Of a stretch of DNA of 64,000 bases, positions 1 through 9,202 are shown one piece after another. How positions within the stretch are numbered: position 1 is the stretch's first letter; each line of letters starts with the position of its first letter. The notes under the pieces were generated by a model. The model was not told the origin of the DNA, made no database searches, and saw only the letters and a list, made by a program, of their open reading frames with translations. The stretch comes from Ectobacillus sp042610425 (GTDB lineage: Bacteria; Bacillota; Bacilli; Bacillales; Bacillaceae_G): assembly GCF_042610425.1 (NCBI RefSeq), contig NZ_JBGJZM010000001.1, positions 2,170,001 to 2,234,000 of the forward strand. The letters run 5' to 3'. Made by a program: the position numbers and the translations under genes.

Positions 1-305
1 AAGCCTAGATGTATATTCACATATTGAATTCTCTTCACATGAATGATAAGTAATGCAACCTTATTATTTTCAGTAAAGTATAGATTCGTAATCTCTTTCT
101 CAAGCCCATAACGATTTGGCAATTTCGTGATTGTATCTAATGTGCTACGCTTTAATAATAAGGAGGAATTCTTTTTTACTAAAAGCCCAATACTAATGAG
201 TAACGCTAGGAGAAATAGCCAAAGAATAGACTGAACCCATATCATATCCAGCTGCATTACAGTAAGAAAAGAGAGAAAAAATTGAACCAGAATAACGCCC
301 CCCAT
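1..305 (-). CDS. GGDEF-domain protein, N-terminal part (cut by window edge)
   Basis: About 101 residues are visible, read leftward from an ATG at 305. Residues ~1-45 are hydrophobic and look like one or two membrane segments. They are followed by LDTITKLPNRYGLEKEI, which fits the start of a GGDEF domain (consensus D-LTGLPNR). The family makes or binds cyclic di-GMP; the catalytic GGDEF motif itself lies outside the window, so activity cannot be judged. The purine-rich AAAGGA directly abuts the ATG, so the exact start is uncertain. It lies downstream of the trp operon terminator and is probably a separate unit. Confidence 0.7.
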   Translation of the reverse strand, partial: MGGVILVQFFLSFLTVMQLDMIWVQSILWLFLLALLISIGLLVKKNSSLLLKRSTLDTITKLPNRYGLEKEITNLYFTENNKVALLIIHVKRIQYVNIHLG

Positions 306-481
306 TCCTTTCTATATAACAAATAAATTTACAATATCTTTAATCCTATTGTACTAAAAAATAAGAAAACTAGGTTGCTTATTTTATATATATACTATAC
401 AAACCTATCTAAAAAGAATAACTGTCGAACAATTTCCACATTTTGATGAATGAAACATACACAAATTACTGCTCCCTCAGC

Positions 482-523
482 AAAAAAGGCAGAAGCAACT
501 ACGTACTTGCCCCTGCCTTTTTA
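482..523 (-). terminator. Rho-independent terminator of the trp operon
   Basis: Read on the minus strand, AAAAAGGCAG pairs with CTGCCTTTTTT around an inner GCAA/TTGC stem. It lies about 10 bases past the trpA stop codon and ends in a U-tract. Confidence 0.85.
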
Positions 524-534
524 TCTATTTCATT

Positions 535-1314
535 TTACATCACGTGCTTAGTTGCGTGAATAAGTACTTCAATTTCCTCGTATTTTCCTTGTTCTAGCAG
601 CTCAATAATCCGGCTTCCGACAACAACCCCATCGGTTACATCATCCATTAATTTGATTTGATCCGGTGATGAAATCCCAAATCCAGCAAGGACAGGAAGA
701 GAACTAAGTTCCTTCACTTGCTTTAAATATGTAAATAAACTTTCTTGAAATTCTCTTCGCGCCCCTGTTACCCCTGTAACGGTTACGGCATAAATAAATC
801 CTTGCCCTTCTTTCACAATCTTTGTAATTCTTTCAAGTGGGCTCGTTAATGTTACAAGTGGGATAAGGGCAAGCTTCCCACGCATCGCTTCCGTTAAAAT
901 TCCTTTTTCCTCATATGGAAGATCAGGTACAATCAGTCCGTCCACACCGGCTTCTTGGCATTTCGCCATAAAGCGTTCAATACCATATGCAAAAATCGGA
1001 TTCATATAGGTCATAAGTACGAAGGGCAATGTTACATTTGGTCGTACTTCTTGCAATGCTTGGAAAATTCCATCCAGCGTTGTTCCTCCGTCTAATGCTC
1101 GTTTCCCCGCACGTTGAATCGTTGGACCGTCTGCAACCGGATCAGAAAAGGGAATACCAATCTCAACGAGTGTAGCTCCCGCTTTATCTAGAAATGTAAT
1201 ATTCTCTTGTAGCTTAGTAAGCCCGCCGTCTCCTGCCATAATATATGGCACGAATGCTTTATCGCCGCGTTCTTTTATATTTAAAAATGCTCGTTCTATA
1301 TTTTGTTCTCCCAT
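535..1314 (-). CDS. trpA: Tryptophan synthase alpha chain
   Basis: TrpA cleaves indole-3-glycerol phosphate to indole and glyceraldehyde-3-phosphate; indole passes to TrpB through the alpha2-beta2 complex. The protein has 259 residues, close to the family norm. The catalytic pair is visible as E51 (VEIGIPFSDP) and D62, and the phosphate-binding GFGIS motif is near residue 213. The start is the ATG at 1314, preceded by AGGAGGGG, which lies at the end of trpB, so the two are translationally close (2-base gap). It is the last gene of trpEGDCFBA and is followed by a terminator. Confidence 0.97.
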   Translation of the reverse strand: MGEQNIERAFLNIKERGDKAFVPYIMAGDGGLTKLQENITFLDKAGATLVEIGIPFSDPVADGPTIQRAGKRALDGGTTLDGIFQALQEVRPNVTLPFVLMTYMNPIFAYGIERFMAKCQEAGVDGLIVPDLPYEEKGILTEAMRGKLALIPLVTLTSPLERITKIVKEGQGFIYAVTVTGVTGARREFQESLFTYLKQVKELSSLPVLAGFGISSPDQIKLMDDVTDGVVVGSRIIELLEQGKYEEIEVLIHATKHVM

Positions 1315-1316
1315 GA

Positions 1317-2513
1317 TTATTCCCCTCCTAAGTATGCTTTTACGCTTTCAACATCTTTATCACCGCGGCCTGAAAGACAAATAACAAGTCCTTCATCCTT
1401 TTTCATCGTCGGTGCGAGCTTCATTGCATAAGCAATCGCATGCGAGCTTTCAAGTGCTGGAATAATTCCTTCCTTTTGAGAGAGAAATACGAGCGCATCA
1501 ATTGCTTCCTTGTCTGTAACCGAATAGTATTCCACACGCTTGATATCCTTAAGAAGACTATGCTCTGGTCCTACGCCAGGATAATCTAAACCAGCTGAGA
1601 TCGAATACGGCTCCTGCACTTGTCCATCCTGATCATGAAGTAAGTACATCATACTGCCATGCAAAATCCCAACGGACCCTTTCGTAATGGTAGCCGCATG
1701 TTGTTCTGTATCCACCCCTAGTCCTGCTGCCTCTACTCCATATAGCTTCACGTCTTCGTCTTGGATGAACGGATAGAACATGCCCATTGCATTACTTCCG
1801 CCACCTACGCATGCAACAATAGCATCTGGTAATTTTCCTTCCACCGCCGCATATTGTTCCTTCGTTTCGTTACCGATGACACTTTGAAAATCGCGTACAA
1901 TTTGCGGAAATGGATGTGGCCCAAGTACTGATCCCATAATATAATGCGTATCTTGCACATGCGTAACCCAGTAGCGAAGCGCTTCGTTTACAGCATCTTT
2001 AAGCGTTCCGTTCCCTGAAGACACACTCTCTACCTTCGCACCAAGTAGTTCCATACGAAATACATTCAGACGTTGGCGGCGAATATCTTCCTCACCCATG
2101 AAAATGACACACTCAAGGCCGAGTAAGGCACAAACAGTTGCCGTAGCAACGCCGTGCTGACCTGCACCTGTTTCTGCTACAATTTTCTTTTTCCCCATTC
2201 GTACTGCAAGCAAGGCTTGTCCGATTGTATTATTAATTTTGTGTGCTCCTGTATGATTTAGGTCTTCCCGCTTTAAATAAATCTTTGCTCCGCCAAGAAG
2301 CTTCGTCATGTTTTCTGCGAAATAAAGGGGGGTTTTTCGTCCAACATATTGTTCTAAATAATAGTTCACTTTTTTAAGGAATTCTTCATCTTGCATCGCT
2401 TCCTTATAAGCTGCCTCCAGTTCCAATACTGACTGCATAAGCGTTTCGGGAACATAACGTCCGCCGTACTGACCGTAATGGCCTAATTCATCGGGATAAT
2501 TATAAGTAATCAT
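1317..2513 (-). CDS. trpB: Tryptophan synthase beta chain
   Basis: TrpB is the PLP enzyme that condenses indole with L-serine to give tryptophan. The 398-residue protein is full length. The PLP lysine is K92 in HTGAHKINN, and the glycine-rich phosphate loop GGGSNAMG is present near residue 236, as are the substrate loop ETGAGQHG and the C-terminal SGRGDKD. The gene follows trpF with a 1-base gap and precedes trpA by 2 bases, as expected for a tightly coupled operon. Confidence 0.98.
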   Translation of the reverse strand: MITYNYPDELGHYGQYGGRYVPETLMQSVLELEAAYKEAMQDEEFLKKVNYYLEQYVGRKTPLYFAENMTKLLGGAKIYLKREDLNHTGAHKINNTIGQALLAVRMGKKKIVAETGAGQHGVATATVCALLGLECVIFMGEEDIRRQRLNVFRMELLGAKVESVSSGNGTLKDAVNEALRYWVTHVQDTHYIMGSVLGPHPFPQIVRDFQSVIGNETKEQYAAVEGKLPDAIVACVGGGSNAMGMFYPFIQDEDVKLYGVEAAGLGVDTEQHAATITKGSVGILHGSMMYLLHDQDGQVQEPYSISAGLDYPGVGPEHSLLKDIKRVEYYSVTDKEAIDALVFLSQKEGIIPALESSHAIAYAMKLAPTMKKDEGLVICLSGRGDKDVESVKAYLGGE

Positions 2514-2514
2514 A

Positions 2515-3123
2515 TTAGCACTCCTTCACTTTTTGAATAAATTGTCGTATCTTTTCTATGTCCTTTATTCCATTGGTTTCTAAGCTGCTGCTTGCATCGA
2601 CCATGAAAGGCTTTGCAATCTTTATGGCATCTTGTACGTTATCCGTGTTAAGTCCTCCTGCAAGAATTAAGCGTTTACGCTGCTCGTTTGTGAGCATGCG
2701 CAGAATATCCCATGAAAAGGACGTTCCATTTCCGCCGTGGTATACCCCTTTTGGACTGTCCAGCAAAATGTAGGAGGCTTTACTTGTGAGTGCTTGTTCT
2801 ACTTCCTGCTCGTTACTAACTCCGAATGCTTGAATGAAAGGAGTATGAAGCTTCTCTAAGTATGCCTTGTCTTCATCACCATGCAATTGAACGAAGTCTA
2901 GGTTACAAAATGAAGCAATTTCTTCTACGGATTCTACCGGTTCATTGACGAAAACCCCTACTTTCAGTACGTCACTTGGTAGCTTCTTGATAATGTTCTT
3001 TGCCTCTTCAGGTGTTATTTTCCGTTTACTCGGTGCAAACACGAAACCAAGGGCATCCGCACCATACTCACAAGCTGCTTTTGCTGTTTCTACGTCTTTT
3101 ATGCCACATATCTTTACGTTCAT
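2515..3123 (-). CDS. trpF: Phosphoribosylanthranilate isomerase
   Basis: TrpF performs the Amadori rearrangement of phosphoribosylanthranilate to CdRP, the third step of tryptophan synthesis. The 202-residue TIM barrel begins with VKICGI, whose cysteine (C6) is the expected general base. It also has the FAPSKR loop and the C-terminal LAGGLNTDNV phosphate-binding region; a VDASSSLE stretch replaces the more usual VDVSSGVE. Its start codon overlaps the trpC stop by 4 bases. Confidence 0.95.
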   Translation of the reverse strand: MNVKICGIKDVETAKAACEYGADALGFVFAPSKRKITPEEAKNIIKKLPSDVLKVGVFVNEPVESVEEIASFCNLDFVQLHGDEDKAYLEKLHTPFIQAFGVSNEQEVEQALTSKASYILLDSPKGVYHGGNGTSFSWDILRMLTNEQRKRLILAGGLNTDNVQDAIKIAKPFMVDASSSLETNGIKDIEKIRQFIQKVKEC

Positions 3124-3881
3124 ACACCTAACACTCCGAACATATCTTCAAGGGAACCGGCCTTCATTAGTGCTTCTCCTACTAAAATGCCATTTGCGCC
3201 TGCTTCTTTTACGCGAAGTACATCGGCACGGGAATGGATGCCGCTTTCACTAATGAGTAGAATGCCTGCTTCCTTCACCTTAGCTCCTAGCTTTTCCGTT
3301 GCTTGCAAATCGACTTCAAACGTTTTTAAATTTCGATTGTTGACGCCAATAATTTCAGGATGGATTGCTAGCGCTGCGAGCAACTCTTCCTCGTTATGCA
3401 CTTCCACAATGGCCTCTAGTCCTAATCCTTTCGAATAATCATACAATTCTTGCAGACGTTTTGGAGATAGCGCAGCTACAATGAGAAGGATTACATCCGC
3501 ACCAGCCGCATTTGCACGTTGTAGTTGGATTTCATCAATCATAAAATCCTTACATAATAGCGGTATATCTACTACTTTCCGTACATTCGTTAAATCTTGG
3601 AACGATCCTTTAAAAAACATCGAATCTGTTAAAACTGAAATCGTACCTGCACCGAGTTGTTCATACGTTTTCGCTTGCTTTTCTACATCGACATGAACAT
3701 TTAAATCTCCCTTAGACGGAGAAGCACGTTTAATTTCTGAAATGATAGTAAGACTCTTACTCTTCAGTTTTTCTACTAAAGAAGCATGTGCTCTTACAGT
3801 TTCATCCGAAAACCCATTACGACGAAGTTCTTCTACTTCAATTCGTTTTTGGGCAACAATGGTATCTAGAATCGTCGTCAT
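3120..3881 (-). CDS. trpC: Indole-3-glycerol phosphate synthase
   Basis: TrpC closes the indole ring of CdRP with loss of CO2 and water. The 253-residue TIM barrel shows EIKRASPSKG near residue 46 with the catalytic lysine, a second lysine in LLCKDF, and the NNRNLKTF and SESGI phosphate-binding motifs. It starts one base after the trpD stop and overlaps trpF by 4 bases. It is monofunctional, not fused to TrpF. Confidence 0.97.
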   Translation of the reverse strand: MTTILDTIVAQKRIEVEELRRNGFSDETVRAHASLVEKLKSKSLTIISEIKRASPSKGDLNVHVDVEKQAKTYEQLGAGTISVLTDSMFFKGSFQDLTNVRKVVDIPLLCKDFMIDEIQLQRANAAGADVILLIVAALSPKRLQELYDYSKGLGLEAIVEVHNEEELLAALAIHPEIIGVNNRNLKTFEVDLQATEKLGAKVKEAGILLISESGIHSRADVLRVKEAGANGILVGEALMKAGSLEDMFGVLGV

Positions 3882-4907
3882 TTATTTCACTTCCTCTGCC
3901 ATTTTGTTACTTTCTACCGCTAGTTGCTGTAGCTTTGCTAACGCCTTACCGGAATCAATACTTTCTTTCGCAAGTTCGACCCCTTCTTGTATGCTATCTG
4001 CTTTGCCATTAGCAAACAGAGCAAGCGCTGCGTTTAATACGACTGTATCCCGATGGACACCTTGTTTTCCTTCTAGCACCTCTTTTGTAATGACTGCATT
4101 TTCTTCTGGTAATCCGCCGCGTATTTGGCTGTTATCTGCAAGTTGTAGGCCAAGTTCTTCCGGATTGACTACCATTTCTTCAATGATACCATCATGAAGA
4201 AACGTAATATAATTTTCTCCTTGCAAAGATGCTTCATCGAGAAAGCCATTTCCATTTACAACTACGGCGCGCTTTATACCGATTTTTCGAAGAACCTCTG
4301 CGATTGGAACGAGCATGTCTCGTTTGTAAATACCGACAAGCTGCGTTTCTAGCGCCACTGGATTCGTAAGCGGTCCGATAAAATTGAAAATTGTTGGAAT
4401 GTTGAGCTCTTTACGTACCTTCATAATTCCCTTTAGTTTCGGGTGAACAGCTGGTGCAAATAAAAATGATATACCAACCGATTCAAGAAGCTGCTTTACT
4501 TGGCTTGGCGGACAAGTAATGTTTACACCTAACTTTTCTAACACATCTGCACTCCCCGTTTTACTGGATACAGCGCGGTTGCCATGCTTTGCGACCTTTA
4601 CTCCTGCTCCTGCCAGAACAAATGCAGCAGTTGTACTTATATTAAATGTTTGCGCCCCGTCTCCGCCTGTTCCGCAATTATCCATTGCACCGCTTATCGT
4701 GTTCGAAAACGGAAGCGCCTTTTCCCGTAGTGCCTTTACAAGGCCATAAATTTCATCTGCTGTTTCCCCTTTTGACTTTAAGCCGACAAGAAAAGCAGCA
4801 ATTTCCGTATCCTTCGCCTCTCCTTCTAGCATAGCTATACCTGCTTCATACGTTTCCTGTTCACTTAATTCCTTTTGTTCAATCAATTTACGTAAATATA
4901 AATTCAT
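3882..4907 (-). CDS. trpD: Anthranilate phosphoribosyltransferase
   Basis: TrpD transfers the phosphoribosyl group of PRPP to anthranilate. The 341-residue protein is normal in length. The PRPP-binding GTGGDGAQTFNIST lies near residues 79-92, followed by KHGNRAVSSKTGSADVLE. The N-terminal helical domain and C-terminal alpha/beta domain order is as expected. It sits between trpG (27-base gap) and trpC. Confidence 0.97.
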   Translation of the reverse strand: MNLYLRKLIEQKELSEQETYEAGIAMLEGEAKDTEIAAFLVGLKSKGETADEIYGLVKALREKALPFSNTISGAMDNCGTGGDGAQTFNISTTAAFVLAGAGVKVAKHGNRAVSSKTGSADVLEKLGVNITCPPSQVKQLLESVGISFLFAPAVHPKLKGIMKVRKELNIPTIFNFIGPLTNPVALETQLVGIYKRDMLVPIAEVLRKIGIKRAVVVNGNGFLDEASLQGENYITFLHDGIIEEMVVNPEELGLQLADNSQIRGGLPEENAVITKEVLEGKQGVHRDTVVLNAALALFANGKADSIQEGVELAKESIDSGKALAKLQQLAVESNKMAEEVK

Positions 4908-4934
4908 GATTTCTCCCCCTTAGTTTATCTTGTA

Positions 4935-5528
4935 TTAACGCGTTTCTCCAACGGATTCAGATGCATAAGCTAGAAATTGTTCAATCATTCGTTTTCCTTC
5001 TTCAGTTGCAATAGATTCTGGATGAAATTGTAATCCAAATAAAGGATGATAATGATGTTTAATTGCCATGATTTCCCCATCATCCATGGCAGTTGCAAGA
5101 ACTTCAAATGCAGATGGCAATGTTTCACGCTTTGCTACGAGTGAATGATAACGCATCGCGGTGAGTGGTTGCTTTACATATTCAAATATGGAAGTCCCTG
5201 TATGACGAAGCAGAGATGTTTTTCCGTGCTTAACATGTTTGGCACGAACGACTTCACCGCCAAATGCATGCACAATTGCTTGATGACCAAGACAGATACC
5301 AAGAATCGGAATATTCCGATAAAATTTTCGAATAACATCCACACAAATACCGGCATCCTCTGGTCGTCCAGGTCCTGGTGAAATAATGATTGCTTCCGGA
5401 TTCATCGTTTCAATTTCTTCAATGGTAATTTTGTCATTGCGCACAACCTTAATATTTGTATTGCACAGTCCGATTAGCTGATACAGGTTATACGTAAAGG
5501 AATCGTAGTTATCAAGTAATAATATCAT
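4935..5528 (-). CDS. trpG: Anthranilate synthase component II (glutamine amidotransferase)
   Basis: TrpG hydrolyses glutamine and channels ammonia to TrpE. The class I amidotransferase triad is visible: nucleophile C79 in GICLGHQ, then H169 and E171 in FHPES. At 197 residues it is full length. The gene overlaps trpE by 4 bases. In B. subtilis this subunit sits in the folate operon and is shared; here it is inside the trp operon. A role in p-aminobenzoate synthesis as well cannot be excluded. Confidence 0.96.
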   Translation of the reverse strand: MILLLDNYDSFTYNLYQLIGLCNTNIKVVRNDKITIEEIETMNPEAIIISPGPGRPEDAGICVDVIRKFYRNIPILGICLGHQAIVHAFGGEVVRAKHVKHGKTSLLRHTGTSIFEYVKQPLTAMRYHSLVAKRETLPSAFEVLATAMDDGEIMAIKHHYHPLFGLQFHPESIATEEGKRMIEQFLAYASESVGETR

Positions 5529-6955
5529 TTCAGCACCTCCAACAATGCTCTCGCTTTATTTAATGTTTCATGATACTCACTTTCCGGGTTTGAATCATAT
5601 ACAATACCTGCTCCTGCTTGAATGTATGCCTTCTGATCCTTAACAACCATCGTCCGAATAGCAAGTCCCATATCCATATCTCCATTAAACGAAATATACC
5701 CAACCGTTCCAGAATAGACACCGCGTTTAACCGATTCTAGTTCATCGATGATAGTCATCGCTCGTATTTTCGGAGCTCCTGATACCGTTCCTGCTGGCAA
5801 GCATTGCTTAAGTGCATCTAAGCACGTAACATCTTCCCGAAGTATGCCTGTCACTTCCGATACAATGTGCATCACATGGGAGTATCGTTCGATGTTCATA
5901 AATTTTTCAAGTGTAACCGATCCAATTTCACTCACATAGCCGACATCATTTCTACCAAGATCAACCAGCATGAGATGTTCTGCCTTTTCCTTTTCATCAT
6001 GTAGTAGCTCGTCTGCAACCCGGATATCCTCTTCCTTCGTTGTTCCGCGTGGACGCGTGCCTGCAATTGGATTGGTTGTTACCTTTCTACCTTTTACCGA
6101 AAGAAGACTTTCTGGTGAGGAACCAAGCACCACGTATGAATCAAAATCTACATAGAACATATACGGTGATGGGTTGGTCACGCGAAGTCTACGATACAAT
6201 CCAAATGGATTTCCTTGGAAGGAAGTATGAATACGCTGTGATAACACAACTTGAAAAATATCTCCTGCTCGGATGTATTCTTTAGCAGCTTCTACTATTT
6301 CATGAAACTGCTCCTGGGTAACGTTTGAAGTAAAAGTTCCTTCTAGTTCTGTAGTTATCTTGGCAATAGGAGATTGCTTGAATAAATGCTCCTTCGTTTT
6401 TGTGATTACTTCTTGTATTTCTTCATAGGACATCGTCTCATTCTTCCGATACACATAGACGATGCTCACCTTTTGAAATTTATGATCAAACACCACGAAC
6501 ATTTTGTAAAATAATAGATGTGCTTCAGGCATATCTAGTTCATCTTCATTCATCTCGCCCAGTACCTCGTATTGTCTGATGACATCATAGCCGATATAGC
6601 CAATAGCACCACCTGTAAACGGAAACGGACTTTCCATTTCTGTGAAAGCAAGTAGTTCTTCCACAACATCTAACACTTTCTGCTCTCTGTACTCTGTACC
6701 ATGTTCCGTTACAATTTCTACATGCTCTCCTCTGCTTTTTACTTCTGCATAAGGATTGCTGCCAATAAATGAGTACCGTCCTTTATCTTCATGGCTGAGC
6801 GAGCTTTCTAGCAAAAATTTCTTTGTTCCTTCTAAGCGGCTATAAAGTAAAACGGGCGTTACATCGTCTCCCTCCATCTCTTCTATGATGTAAAATAACG
6901 CGTTTTCTTTTTGCTTTATTTCAAATTGCTCTTTTGTTATCATCCTTCGTCTCAT
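5525..6955 (-). CDS. trpE: Anthranilate synthase component I
   Basis: TrpE converts chorismate to anthranilate with ammonia from TrpG and is normally inhibited by tryptophan. The N-terminal LLESS element of the Trp-binding site is present (LLESSLS near residue 48). The chorismate-binding domain carries NPIAGTRPRG, DLGRND and PAGTVSGAPK. The first ATG (6955) has GAGAGG immediately before it. A second ATG four codons later (6943) has better Shine-Dalgarno spacing and may be the true start. It is the first gene of the operon, downstream of two T-boxes. Confidence 0.96.
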   Translation of the reverse strand: MRRRMITKEQFEIKQKENALFYIIEEMEGDDVTPVLLYSRLEGTKKFLLESSLSHEDKGRYSFIGSNPYAEVKSRGEHVEIVTEHGTEYREQKVLDVVEELLAFTEMESPFPFTGGAIGYIGYDVIRQYEVLGEMNEDELDMPEAHLLFYKMFVVFDHKFQKVSIVYVYRKNETMSYEEIQEVITKTKEHLFKQSPIAKITTELEGTFTSNVTQEQFHEIVEAAKEYIRAGDIFQVVLSQRIHTSFQGNPFGLYRRLRVTNPSPYMFYVDFDSYVVLGSSPESLLSVKGRKVTTNPIAGTRPRGTTKEEDIRVADELLHDEKEKAEHLMLVDLGRNDVGYVSEIGSVTLEKFMNIERYSHVMHIVSEVTGILREDVTCLDALKQCLPAGTVSGAPKIRAMTIIDELESVKRGVYSGTVGYISFNGDMDMGLAIRTMVVKDQKAYIQAGAGIVYDSNPESEYHETLNKARALLEVLK

Positions 6956-6980
6956 CCTCTCTCAGCATGTAAAATTGTAT

Positions 6981-7240
6981 AAAAAAAGTCCTTTTGCAAT
7001 TATGCAAAAGGACGATATCTCTACCGCGGTGCCACCTCACGTTGAACTTACCTATGGCAAGTTCCTCTTTTCGGGTACAAATCATACCCTATCCTTTGTA
7101 ACGGCGGAAAGCCCGGGTAAACCTACTAACTAGTTCAGAATACCTCTCGTAAGCCCATTCTGTATACCGCATCGCACCGGGCTCTCACCTATCCCCGACT
7201 CTCTGGAACGTCTCAGATATACATACTCTTCTTACTCAAC
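6981..7240 (-). promoter_or_regulatory. T-box leader 2 (Trp specific), proximal to trpE
   Basis: T-boxes bind uncharged tRNA and allow readthrough when the cognate amino acid is scarce. Read on the minus strand, a stem I region ends with AGAATGGGCTT, placing the specifier UGG (Trp) at 7157-7155. The conserved T-box GGTGGCACCGCGG lies at about 7023-7036. The terminator, GTCCTTTTGCA paired with TGCAAAAGGAC and a U7 run, is at 6981-7013, immediately before trpE. Confidence 0.93.
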
Positions 7241-7260
7241 GATTTGTGTCATTTAATTAT

Positions 7261-7530
7261 TAAAAAATACAAAAGGGGCCCTCATCCAAAAAGGACGAGA
7301 AACCCCGTGGTGCCACCTTCGTTAGTTACCTTCGTAACTCACTTTGCGTATTCCTAACTCGAATACGTGTCTCTTATAACGATGAGACCGTTCGCCAAAG
7401 CCTACTCTACATTCGGTTTGGAAGCTCCGAAGCCCATTCCATATTACGCACATACTGATTTGCACCGACCATCAGCTCTCTGAAATGACGAAAATATGTA
7501 CTTTTCTTCTTCAACGCTTATTCATTGTTG
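7261..7530 (-). promoter_or_regulatory. T-box leader 1 (Trp specific), distal copy
   Basis: This is a second complete T-box upstream of the first. On the minus strand it has the stem I motif AGAGAGCTGATGGTCGGTG, then GGAATGGGCTTC with specifier UGG at 7436-7434, then GGTGGCACCACGG at about 7305-7318. Its own terminator (GGGG..CTC.TCC paired with GGaTGAG..CCCC, followed by T-rich sequence) is at 7261-7306. Transcription must pass two Trp-tRNA-dependent decisions before trpE. Confidence 0.93.
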
Positions 7531-7587
7531 CCTTCGATTATACATACTTCCAAATCAAAAGTGCAACATTAAAGTAATTTCTAGTTG

Positions 7588-7616
7588 ATTGTAGTATATT
7601 AAATTCCCTACGTCAA
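7588..7616 (-). promoter_or_regulatory. Sigma-A promoter of the trp operon
   Basis: On the minus strand a -35 TTGACG (7616-7611) and a -10 TACAAT (7593-7588) are separated by exactly 17 bases. Predicted transcription starts near 7581, about 50 bases before T-box 1. Confidence 0.85.
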
Positions 7617-7804
7617 CCATGACTTTTTTCTAAATTTATTTTTTTATTTTCTCAAATTGTGTGTAATATATACCTATTCGACAAATATAGTGATATTCCT
7701 CTGTTTTTCTTAAAAAACTTAATATTTTCTTCATTTTTATTTAAATGTACTGTAACACTTATTATGTAATATAAATTGTAATACAAGCCAAAGGGGGGAT
7801 TTTC

Positions 7805-8203
7805 ATGATTTTGAGACATAAGGAATTTAAAAGCAGTGGAAGCATCGTACATTTTCCTTCATCCGTTTCAATGCCGATGACGAATAGTGAAAACCCACAT
7901 CTAATGTTAGCTTCTAATATCGTACCTGTTATTGGTGTTCACTTTAGTCGATCTAAGCTTAAATTAAAGGTTGGCCAAACAGACGATTTGTATATAACAA
8001 TTCTTCCGGATCAAGCTTTGGCTCCCCAATTAAAATGGGCCATTACGAACGAAGACATTGTGGAAGCAACGTTTCATCATGATCATATTCATGTGAAAGC
8101 AAAAAACGCCGGCAAAACAATTGTAATTGTAACAACAAACGACGGACAATTTCGTGACCTTTGCATTATTACAGTTACAAGCTATCTAACTACAAACAAG
8201 TAA
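7805..8203 (+). CDS. Small Ig-like (BIG2-type) domain protein
   Basis: The 132-residue protein starts at an ATG with GGGGGGA 6 bases upstream. Residues ~50-128 (LKLKVGQTDDLYITILPD, then LKWAITNEDIVEA and KNAGKTIVIVTTNDG) fit one bacterial Ig-like group 2 domain, a fold normally found in surface proteins. There is no signal peptide or membrane segment, and no second domain. It stands alone between the divergent trp operon and a convergent EamA gene. A spore-surface role is possible because spore proteins are often exported without signals, but nothing in the sequence proves it. Confidence 0.75.
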   Translation: MILRHKEFKSSGSIVHFPSSVSMPMTNSENPHLMLASNIVPVIGVHFSRSKLKLKVGQTDDLYITILPDQALAPQLKWAITNEDIVEATFHHDHIHVKAKNAGKTIVIVTTNDGQFRDLCIITVTSYLTTNK

Positions 8204-9085
8204 TCAAATGCCTTCTGAAACCTCTTTGTTTCCAACCTGCTGCATGAGAAAGAAAAATACACCAGCTAATACGAGGATGCCACCAACCATTTGAATACCA
8301 ATTAGCTTTTCACCAAGAAGAAGAACAGCTAAAAGGGTGGCTCCTACAGGTTCTCCTAAAATACTCATTGAAATTGTTGTAGCATTCACATAATTTAATA
8401 GCCAATTGCTAATTACATGGGATAGCGTTGGCACTGTTGCGAGTAGCACGAACATGGTCCAATCATGAGACGAATATCCAAAACATTTCGTTGCCGTCAC
8501 CATGTTATAGATGGTAAGAAACAAGGCTGCCCCTGCAAACACGGTAAAACTATAAATCCAATGGGACAGTTTTTTTACTGCATTTTGTCCAATCAATAAA
8601 TAGACAACAACTGCAACTACACTTAAAAAGGAAAGAAAATCTCCCAAAAGAGCGGCTTTACCTAATCCAATATCTCCCCAACCAATGAATGCAACACCCA
8701 AGATTGCAAGCACAATTGTTGCAAGCGATGCTAGCGTTGTACGCTCACGAAAAATGAAAAACCCACCAGCCAGTGAAATAAGTGGCTGCACAGCTAGAAT
8801 AATTGTTGAGCTAGCCACAGTAGTGAGCTTTAAAGATGAAAACCACAATAGAAAGTGAAGAGCTAGAAAAAAACCAGATAACAGTAAGAATAGCCAATCT
8901 TTCTTCGTAATACTCCGAAACTCCCCTCTTTTTTTCCAAACAAACGGAAGCAGCAGTAAACTTGCAAACCATAAACGGTACATACTTAAAACGGAGGAAG
9001 GTGCACTAGACATTTTTACAAAAATAGCAGCAAATGAAACAGCAATAATGGAAATGGCTAACGGAAGTGCAATTGATTTATTCAA
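8204..9085 (-). CDS. EamA/DMT-superfamily membrane transporter
   Basis: The 293-residue protein has about ten hydrophobic segments in two repeated halves, the pattern of drug/metabolite transporters that export amino acids or other small molecules. The second half contains the typical HVISNWLLNYV and SILGEPVGATLLAVLLLGE segments of EamA domains. The substrate cannot be predicted. It is convergent with the Ig-like gene, whose stop codon abuts its own, and divergent from the esterase gene. Confidence 0.9.
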   Translation of the reverse strand: MNKSIALPLAISIIAVSFAAIFVKMSSAPSSVLSMYRLWFASLLLLPFVWKKRGEFRSITKKDWLFLLLSGFFLALHFLLWFSSLKLTTVASSTIILAVQPLISLAGGFFIFRERTTLASLATIVLAILGVAFIGWGDIGLGKAALLGDFLSFLSVVAVVVYLLIGQNAVKKLSHWIYSFTVFAGAALFLTIYNMVTATKCFGYSSHDWTMFVLLATVPTLSHVISNWLLNYVNATTISMSILGEPVGATLLAVLLLGEKLIGIQMVGGILVLAGVFFFLMQQVGNKEVSEGI

Positions 9086-9202
9086 AATGAAATCTCCTCT
9101 CTTTATTTAATCTTCACAATGTCTGGTTCCTATTTTCTTTCCCAGCTATTTGTATGGTAAACTATGTAAGTAAAACATTAGTTATAGGGGAGAGAATATA
9201 AG

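Noticed and set aside
2945..3253. 102-codon plus-strand open frame inside trpF/trpC
   Set aside because: It is antisense to two well-matched trp genes and has no ribosome site; it is a shadow frame.
7652..7852. 66-codon minus-strand frame upstream of trp
   Set aside because: Very AT-rich sequence overlapping the start of the Ig-like gene, with no Shine-Dalgarno site and no recognisable motif.
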